Origin: Phaseolus vulgaris
Lineage: Eukaryota; Streptophyta; Magnoliopsida; Fabales; Fabaceae
NCBI RefSeq assembly: GCF_000499845.2
Contig: NC_023759.2
Location: 24,577,500-24,641,499, forward strand
Direction: 5' to 3'
Length of the DNA: 64,000 nucleotides
This document shows positions 56,926 to 64,000 of the stretch, in pieces; position 1 is the first letter of the stretch, and each line of letters starts with the position of its first letter. The translations under genes were made by a program, and so were the position numbers. The notes under the pieces were generated by a model. That model did no database searches and was not told the DNA's origin. It saw nothing but the letters and a program-made list of their open reading frames with translations.

Positions 56926-57523
56926 TAGAGGGTGGAAGAAGTTCTGAAGGTGGCTAAGGTAGGTTCGAAGAGAACGCCTAGCCACCCGGTCTCTCGCCCT
57001 GAAGCACAAGGAGGCAGAGAAGGATCCGAAAGGCATCTCTACCCCCAGATCAAAGAGCAAGGGCCAAGGCGCGAAGCCAGAGAGAAGCTGATCGCCAAGA
57101 GTTTCTGGTGACCAGGAAAAGTTCAAACGATGGCGAGAATGTTAAAGGACCCGTTTTGGTGGAGCAGATCGGGTGAAGCAGTGTTTAAACAAGCAGCTGA
57201 GTCAAAGTTTGTTGCTTAAGGAATGTTTTTACGCTAAGGGATATTGCCTTAAGTTACGAGTTGATAAATGTGGTTATTATTCGAAGATCAGATGGTTCGA
57301 AACAGCCAAGAACAAGGTCGTGCCTACGAGATTACTGAGTTATTTCGTTGAAAGTTAAGCAAGCAAGGAAAGTTGAAGCAGTTAAAGAAGTCATAAGAGG
57401 AAAAACGCAGACTTTGTCATTAACGGTGAATAACAGTTCAAAACGTATATACGAAAGGACATAAAGTTTATTACAAGTCATAATGCAAGGGAGAGTATGA
57501 AAGCAATGGATGAATTAAATTAA
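56926..57523. other. Unique spacer of element I
   Basis: Nothing recognisable beyond similarity to the C spacer (29170-29640). It ends at the 3' end of the antisense gene and should hold that gene's poly(A) site on the minus strand. Confidence 0.5.
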
Positions 57524-60159
57524 TCAGTCTTCGGCGGGCACCACCTTTCCATCCACCACTTCATTATCCAGCGACACCATGCTGAGATCCAGGTCGGGGA
57601 ACAAGCAGGCGAATTGTTCCCGTGCAGCTTCGAATCCAGCGGCCAGAATTTGAGCAGAGTTTAGCTTGAGTTCTTCAATCTGTTTCTGAAGTTCCTCAAT
57701 CCTCTTCTTGAGATCTTCAGTTTGCTCTTTCAGCTCCTTATTCTGTCGCTCCAGCTCTTCGACCTGTTTCTTGAGTTGTTCATTGGTCTCTTGAGCCTGG
57801 AGAAGGTCTTCAGCAACCTTCTTGGATTCCGCTTGCACTTGGGCCAATTCAGCAGCTACCTTTCCCTTCTCTTCATTGGCTTTGGCGAGATCAGCTATGG
57901 TGTCGTCCCTTGCCTTTTCCACCTGCCCAAGGAGGGTCTCTCGGTCGGCTGAACTTTTCTCTAGTTTTTGCACCTTAACGGCGTCGGCCTTCATGAGAGC
58001 CTCTAGGTCAGCCACCTTGACGCGGTAAGGCACAATCTTGCTCTCTAGTTCGATCTTTTCTTGAGCAAGCTGTTGCACTTTATGGCGGAGATCAGTGGCC
58101 TCTTTGCGCGCCAACCTGAGCTCGGTGTTCATTGCATCCTCCACTCGGGAGTGTTCAATCTCCGCCAGCGTCAAGCTGAAAGACAACTTCTCCACCTCAA
58201 CCCTCATGGTGCTGTTCTCGGTCTTGAGGTTGAAGAGGTCGTCTTGGAGCCTCCTAGTAGAGCTTTCCACAGCTCTGGTGATGATGGCTGGGATGTCTTC
58301 TGCTATTGTCTTTAGCTTAGCAGATAGAGGCTCCCACATCCTCGTGACCTCAAGGGGGAGGTTTGCTGCTTGTAGAGGCACCAGAGGCGTTGTGGGGGCC
58401 TGTTGTGGGTTCTCGTCGCCACCTTCCTTAGCAGGTTCTTCAGTGGGCGCTTGTTGGCGTGGCGACGGAATCGGGGATTCAGTGATCAGAATCGGAGAGG
58501 TATGAGCAACCTCATCCCCGATTGGAGCAACCTCTACGGCTGAGGCATTCGAAGGGGGACCCCCTCCCGCTGATACGTGTGGCGTGGAGGCGCTCGGGGG
58601 GTCCTCCATGAAGTTTGGCTCTTGGGCCTCAACCGCAGGCGACGCAGTGGCTAGCAGGATGGCTTGGACTGGTGAAACAGGAGCTTGTGGGGGTGGCGAT
58701 GATGGAGGAGGAGCAGGTGTGGATGGTGGCGTTGACGAGGGAAGAGGGGGTGGTGCAGGTGGTGAAGAAGGTGCCACCCTCTTCCTCTTAGTAACGAGGC
58801 CATCCTCAGTGACCTCGTCATCTTCTTCCTCATCCTCTTGGACTATCTGGGGAGCCTTCCTCTTGGGCCTCTTAAGGACCAGTTTCTTAGGTTGGGCAGG
58901 TTCCTTAGGTGGCGATCGCCCGTGGACGATGGCTGTCTCCACCACGGAGTTGGGCACCGTTTGAGAACCCGTCGCCAACCCGTGGGATCGGGCCAGCGCC
59001 CTCAGTTCAGCAAGCATACCTTTGCCCAACATGTTATCTGCATGAAATGAAAATGCATGGGTTAACTCAAGGAGAAAATAAGTGCACAAGGCAGTATGCA
59101 GCATAGCAGATAATCGGTGCAGGAAAAATAAAACCAAAGTCTTGCGCATAACGCACAAGACGCCCAGAAACAGTCAAATAGAAGCAGTATTTAAAACAAC
59201 AGTTAAATGTTCTAACCTATTCGAATTTCGAGTTGGTCCTCTTAGAATTCGAAGCAGATCAGGGTGGTGGTAAGGAAGGTGATGTTGGCATCCGCGACCC
59301 TTTTCCAGAAAAGGCAGAGATCTCGGTCCAACGCTCCCATGCTGTCAGGACTCCTGGGTCTCCTGAAGCAGCTTTTGGACTCTTTCTTCCCCTTGTCCAC
59401 CCAGTACAAGGGGAAGCCGTCGAGTAGGGAGTCGTCCTTGTCGTTGGGGCGCACTTGGACGAACTTCCCCTTCCAGTCCTTGTAGGATTGCTGGAAGATA
59501 GCAAAGATGGACCTCCCAGCAATCGCGTTCAAGCTAACCCACAAGCGATCTCCTGGGTGCTTGGCTTCGAAGAGAAATAAAAAAACGTCCACGGATGCGG
59601 GCAACCCCAGATGGTCGCACATCACTTGGAAAGCTCGAACAAACGCCCAGCTGTTGGGCTGAAGCTGGGCGGCGGCAATGTTGAGCTCGGTAAGGAGTTC
59701 GCTTTCGAATCGGGTGAAAGGGAACTTGAGCTTCACCTTCTTGAATAAGGTCGTGTAGACGAAGCAGAAGGGCCCGTCGGCGCTCACTTTGTCATCAGCA
59801 CAAACGGGGAGATCGGGGGGGCAAGGCAGCACTATCATCTTTTCGTCGTGCTCCTTATGAAATGATTGATGAAGCTCATCCCCCTTAGTCAGCCGCAAAA
59901 CTGCTCCCGCAGTGTTCACAGAAGATGTCTCCCTCAGAAGGGTCGAGTTGGCCCAGGGATACAAGGTTTTGAAGTCTGGCAAGGGAACGGGGGCTCCTCC
60001 GGCGATTGGTGGAGTCGCCTGGGCCAGGTTAGGGCGGGAAGACGCAGGCCTCTCAGCCTGGGAAGATGAAGCGCCACGAACTCGTGGTGGGTCGTGTGCT
60101 TGAGAAGGGGGGTTTCTTGATGAAGGGGGAGGATTCGGGGTGATCTTTGTGCGAGTCAT
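57524..60159 (-). CDS. Antisense gene of element I: intact spliced Transposase_28-type / coiled-coil protein (818 aa)
   Basis: A 5'UTR intron of 233 nt (60400-60168, gtacct...tttgcag) ends eight bases before the ATG at 60159. The first coding exon runs to 59217, the intron is 59216-59038 (gttaga...atgcag, phase 1) and the last exon is 59037-57524. Joined length is 2457 nt = 819 codons with no break. Residues about 1-60 are Pro/Ser-rich. A Transposase_28-type region follows (YPWANSTLLRE, FTRFESELLTELN, QLQPNSWAFVRAF, DWKGKFVQV, FPLYWV). The last exon gives GMLAELRALARSHG, basic KRPKRKAP and TKRKRVAPS around an acidic EDEEEDDEVTED, a long Pro-rich linker, and about 250 residues of coiled coil with LKKQ/EELK heptads. 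It ends DNEVVDGKVVP. It is likely nuclear and oligomeric by inference. No known enzymatic motif is visible. Confidence 0.85.
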
Positions 60160-60741
60160 TGTTGCAGCTGCAAAGGAAGAAGAAAAGGAAAAATGATCAG
60201 GGGTTACAAAGGCTGACTCGATCATGGAAGGAAGGTGAAAAACGAACGAACGTAGGTTCGTTGCGATGATTGACGAAGCCTTAAGTTACATAGAAGGAGA
60301 AATGAAAAAAGCAACCCACTGCGTATGCACCAGGCAGTTACAGGATGATGCGAATCGGTTAAAATGCAAGAAAAACCAGCAGAAGAAGGAAAGTAGGTAC
60401 CTTTTGATGATCAGGAAGACGATGAAGGTTGATGGTGATTCAGAATGTTGAAGAGCGCTGAGAGTTTTTTGCAAAAGAAGGTTAGAGCGTTCGTGAATGC
60501 GAGGGAAAGTGATGGAACAGTTTTGAGTGAAAATGGGTTTAAGAGTTTTTTCGAAAATGGGTTTGGGAAGCGCAAACGATAACTGAAGGTAACCGTTGAT
60601 GAAGCCACGTGTCGAGTGATGAACGAGGGGTTTGGTGGAGCGTCAGAGCAGCAGAAAGTACAATCGCTTGGAATTCTGCGTCAGTGCCACGTAGATCGGT
60701 GTTGACGTGACTCTTTCAGTCTTTTCGCTAGACGAGTCTTC
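60160..60741 (-). promoter_or_regulatory. 5'UTR intron, first exon and promoter region of the antisense gene in I
   Basis: The donor is at 60400 and the acceptor ends at 60168. Further upstream on the minus strand come a tttgcgcttccc element (about 60570) and cgacacgtggcttcatcaacgg (about 60613-60592), then an acgtggc (about 60690). The LTR edge is 60762. The layout matches C. Confidence 0.65.
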
Positions 60742-60761
60742 GCTTAAGACTGGGGGGCTTG
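60742..60761 (+). other. Polypurine tract of element I
   Basis: cttaagactggggggcttg directly before the 3' LTR. Confidence 0.88.
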
Positions 60762-61557
60762 TGTACCGCCCTGGTAGTCGGGAGAGATGACGTGGCATCC
60801 CGCTACAGTATAGGCGTGTTGGCAAGGCGCCAGGTTGGCAGAAGGGAAGGAAGTTGGGGGGCTCGTGAAGTCGCCAGTTATTAAGTTGGCGTGTTCCGAT
60901 CTCCAGCATGCCAGAATAGGCGATCACCGGGTTGAAGATGAAGTCGCCAGATGTAAACTCAGGCGACCAAGCGATTGGAGATCGCCAGAAAAAGCACATC
61001 GCCGAAGATGAAGGAGAAGCAGATTATGAAGGCGGCCGGCGAGACCACATGGAAGGTGTATGAGGGCACCCTAACTCGCCAGTTCCAGTAGAGATCGCAC
61101 TCCCAAGTTGCCTATGTACTGGGCAGTACCATGCATAGGTAACTTAGTAAAACCAGAGTAGAAGCAGCGCCCAAGTCAAGGAGGCTCCAGATGATGGCAC
61201 GTGTACAGTTGGATACGAGCCACGTGTCCAAGTCTGTAACTGCCAGGAGAGAGAAAGTCACCAGGTATATAAGAGTTCTTAACGAACTTTCTGAGGTACG
61301 CACGTTCAGATATACACTTTACGCTTGCGAGTTATAAAGCTGACTGTGAGAGAGGATTTGCACGGTTCTTGTTCTCTTAGTATTTGGTGATTCGGTCACT
61401 GACTTGGGCGTTGGAGTGCGATCGGCCGCAGCGGCGCCGCTCTGTTTCTTTGCAGGTTCTTGAGGTGGATCTCGAAGAGGAACGGAGGTGTGAAGCGGTG
61501 CACACGTCGATCCTTTGACGAGGCAGTTTCCAGCGTTCTGGTCAACAGGCAGGATCA
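60762..61557 (+). repeat. 3' LTR of element I (796 bp)
   Basis: It has the same length as the 5' LTR, with about seven substitutions seen, all in the right half. Confidence 0.95.
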
Positions 61558-61562
61558 GTCTT

Positions 61563-63423
61563 CATCTACTCTGCTATCTTCAAGAGGTTGAAGCTGCGCC
61601 TCCCTTTCACCTTCTTCGAAAAGGAGTTGATGATGGAGTTGAACGTCGCGCCTTGCCAACTTCATCCCAATGCCTGGGCCTTCATCCGGGCATTTCAGAT
61701 CCTCTGCAATTATTTTGGGCACAACGCCTCCGTGGATGTGTTCCTCTACTTCTTCGAGGCGAAGAATCCTGGGGACAGGTCCTGGGTTAGCCTGAACGGG
61801 GTTGCTGGACGGGTGCTCCTGGGCCTATACCAGCAATCCTTCAAAGACTGGAAGGGCAGATTCTACATGATATCTGCCACCCAACAAAGTCCAAATCTAC
61901 TCGAGGGGTACCCCCTCTACTGGGTTCCTGGGGTTGAATTCAAGAAATCCAGGGACCTCGAAACCATGGCCCCCTACGAGCGCGAGCTATGTGGGCTGCT
62001 CCTGGGGGCCAAGTACAACTCCGCTCGCCTCATCAAGGATGAATTTGATGTGGTGGCTCTGAAAAAATATATAGGTAGCTCTTCTTGCACCTCTTAGGAT
62101 ACTTGTCTCTTCTCATGCATGTTTTTATGTGTTTTTTGACTTACTTGCATAACTTGGCCAACTAACCCTTCCTTTTCTCGTCTATGCAGACTCAATGTCG
62201 GGGAAAGACAGGAGGCTGGCCTTGCTAGAGCCACCATTGCAGCCCCCCCTCTCTCGGTCGCGCCAGCTGAAGGCCCCGAGCAAGGGAGGAAAAGAAAAAG
62301 ACTGGTGAAGGCTTCTACTTCACTCGCTGCTGCTGCTGCTGCCTCGACTGAAGAGGAAAGTTCTGACTCTCCTTTTGTACACCGCCAGAGGAAGATGCCA
62401 GTGGTCGAGGGGGCTTCGTCTCTCCAGCCTGGAGAGATCGAGGTGGTGGAAGTAGAGGAAGGGTCTCCCCCACCTCCCTGTGCTCAACCTGCCTCAGAGC
62501 CCACCTGCCTTCCTTCTCCATGCCAGCAGTTGCCTCCAACTTCTCAACTGCCATCTTCCCCCCCAGCAGGCCAATCACCTGGTCCATCTGCTCATCCTGC
62601 TGGGCGTGCTTCTGCCCAAACTGGGGGTGCACCACCACCACTGCTGCCAATCTCTACCGCCACTGCTGAATGTGGTGGGTCCAGCTCGCGCCCAAGCGCT
62701 TCTGGGGCCAGCCACGAGAACTTCAGCAGGGTCATCACCCTGGTTCGACAGCTCATAAGCAACCGGGAGCTCGTCGAATGGAATGGTGATGAGGTGGACA
62801 TGCACCTGGCCAAGCAGGTAGTGCTCTCTCTGGAGTTTTCCACCCAGCATCGCAAGCAACTAGCCCTGGAGAAGAGGGTGAAGGATCTTGAGCACGACAA
62901 GGAGTCACTGCGAAGTGACTTCGAAGCTGCCCAAGGGTCTGTAGAGCTGATGCGAGGCATGGTGGAGAAAGCTAGGAGGGAGTACCTAGCGCAGGTCCAA
63001 GAGACCATCAAGACGGAGATCTTGATGGGGCAGACTGTTAGCTCTTTGGACTGCGCGGTGGTGGAGCTACGGGCCGAGACCTCCTCCCTACGCCAACTGA
63101 ATTCTCAACTAGTGGGGGAGCTCGAGTCCACCAAAGAAGCAGCTGCTGCTGGAGAGAAGAGACTTCAGGAGGTGGTAGGCAAACTGTCTGAAGCTGCCTC
63201 CTCCCTTGCTGCCGTTACCACTGAGAGAGATGCTGCGGAGGCCTCAAAGCAAAAACTGGAGGCGGAGAAGGCTGATTTGATGAACGTGGGTGCTGATGCC
63301 CTTACTGATGGATTCGAGCTAGCACTCGAGCAAATCAAATGCGTTCTCCCAGACCTGGACCTCTCGCAGTTCAGCATCTATCACGAAGTGGTGGATGGAA
63401 AGCTCATCCCTCCTGCCCCATAA
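61563..63423 (+). pseudogene. Antisense gene of element H, second part (rest of first coding exon, intron, last exon), frameshifted
   Basis: It resumes exactly after the right gtctt copy (61558-61562) with IYSAIFKRLKLRLPF. The exon ends at 62074. The intron is 62075-62189 (gtagct...atgcag, phase 1) and the last exon 62190-63423. Near the start of the last exon (about 62229-62235) roughly 50 nt present in B are missing. This puts MSGKDRR out of frame with the remainder. From 62305 the frame is open: NLS-like GRKRKRLVK just before it, Pro-rich linker, coiled coil, end YHEVVDGK. The gene is dead from the insertion alone. Confidence 0.82.
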
Positions 63424-64000
63424 ACTTTTCTCTTTCTTGTAAATTTCCACTTCTGCACCACTTTCCTTAGAACTCAAAATTTGTATAAAACTTGGTTATG
63501 AAGATAAACTCTCAATTTGTATGAGCTTCTTCTCTTGTATTTTTTCTTGAGTTTCACCTTTCTTTACGCACGCGACTAACTGTTAGCTAGCTTAGGTTCA
63601 GCGCGATCTTGAGCTTTGTCTTTCACTTTGCGCAGGACTAAGTGTTAACCAGCTTAGGCTTAGCGCGATCTGCCTCCCTTGTTCTTGGCCTCTACTTGAT
63701 CACGACTAGCTACTCCCTTAGCCTTGTGTTTAACAGTTCTTGTGCGCTGCTTTGCACCACTAACCAATCACTGACGACTCATCAGTGATCGTTCTTCGAT
63801 CTTCACCTAGCTTCTCTGTCGCTCTAGCGCTAAGTGCATAGAGAACCTTGACATCGATCGCTCGAGGTGATGCCTTGCTTTGGGGAAATAAAAGTGTTTA
63901 TCGCTAACCCCTCTTACTTTCCCCAAGGTCATCACCCTTCGGGGCGTTGAGTCATTCATTCCCTGCCTCACTCCTGGGGTGAGAAGGGTTTCGGACTAAG
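63424..64000. repeat. Spacer of element H between antisense gene and pol
   Basis: No gene. It has the same imperfect repeats as B: two or three units with gttagctagcttaggttc and agcgcgatct (63560-63670), and ggggtgaga-type motifs near the end. Confidence 0.6.

Larger units (their letters stand above)
49436..61557 (+). mobile_element. Element I: complete, youngest Tat-type retrotransposon, family 3 (12.1 kb)
   Basis: Two 796-bp LTRs (49436-50231 and 60762-61557), PBS, gag-pol, arrays, intact antisense gene and PPT. A perfect 5-bp target duplication gtctt (49431-49435 and 61558-61562) lies within the H exon. The LTRs differ at about 7 sites by eye (about 0.9%). It is closest to C in LTR ends, coding sequence and spacer arrays. 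Confidence 0.95.
61563..64000 (-). mobile_element. Element H, right part
   Basis: Continuation of 47799-49435 after the insertion of I; it runs off the window. Gene order and sequence follow B (14760-17300). Confidence 0.9.

Overview
This window is plant repetitive DNA: a four-deep nest of LTR retrotransposons inside fragments of CACTA DNA transposons. I see no host gene, tRNA, rRNA or CRISPR array. The retrotransposons are Ty3/gypsy elements of the Tat (Ogre/Retand-like) type. Evidence for this is a fused gag-pol ORF, two RNase H segments (the second with a separate D-E-D set), an integrase with a GPY/F-like end and no chromodomain, and a long region between pol and the 3' LTR that carries a gene on the opposite strand. 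The host is a flowering plant. A legume is my guess from general resemblance only.

Layout. Element A (1-10707, + strand) lacks its left end but keeps an intact pol, two antisense genes and a 3' LTR. Next is CACTA remnant E (10708-12677, resuming at 24358-24931). E is split by element B (12678-24357, - strand, complete with two LTRs), and element C (24932-37072, - strand, complete) sits at its right end. CACTA derivative G (37084-38278) keeps its left terminal repeat and a Ulp1-protease tail. Element D (38279-47798, + strand) begins inside G. D is interrupted by element H (47799-49435 and 61563-64000, - strand). H is interrupted, inside its antisense gene, by the complete young element I (49436-61557, + strand, perfect 5-bp target duplication gtctt).

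Shared system. Every retrotransposon carries an antisense transcription unit between pol and the 3' LTR. It has a non-coding first exon, an exon with a Transposase_28-type ('putative gypsy type transposon') domain, and a last exon with a proline-rich, NLS-like, coiled-coil protein ending in a VVDGK motif. Splice phase is the same in all families (phase 1 at the coding junction). Joined lengths divide by three exactly where the gene is intact (A: 699 codons; I: 819 codons). Family-1 elements (A and D) carry a second antisense gene, whose 766-nt exon and 33-codon terminal exon have identical lengths in both copies.

State. The pol part of A is open throughout its visible length. The gag-pols of B, C, D and I are broken by stops (mostly TAG) and small indels. 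By-eye LTR differences are about 0.9% (I), 1.5% (B) and 2.9% (C), so I is the youngest of these three. I has an intact antisense gene and a dead gag-pol.
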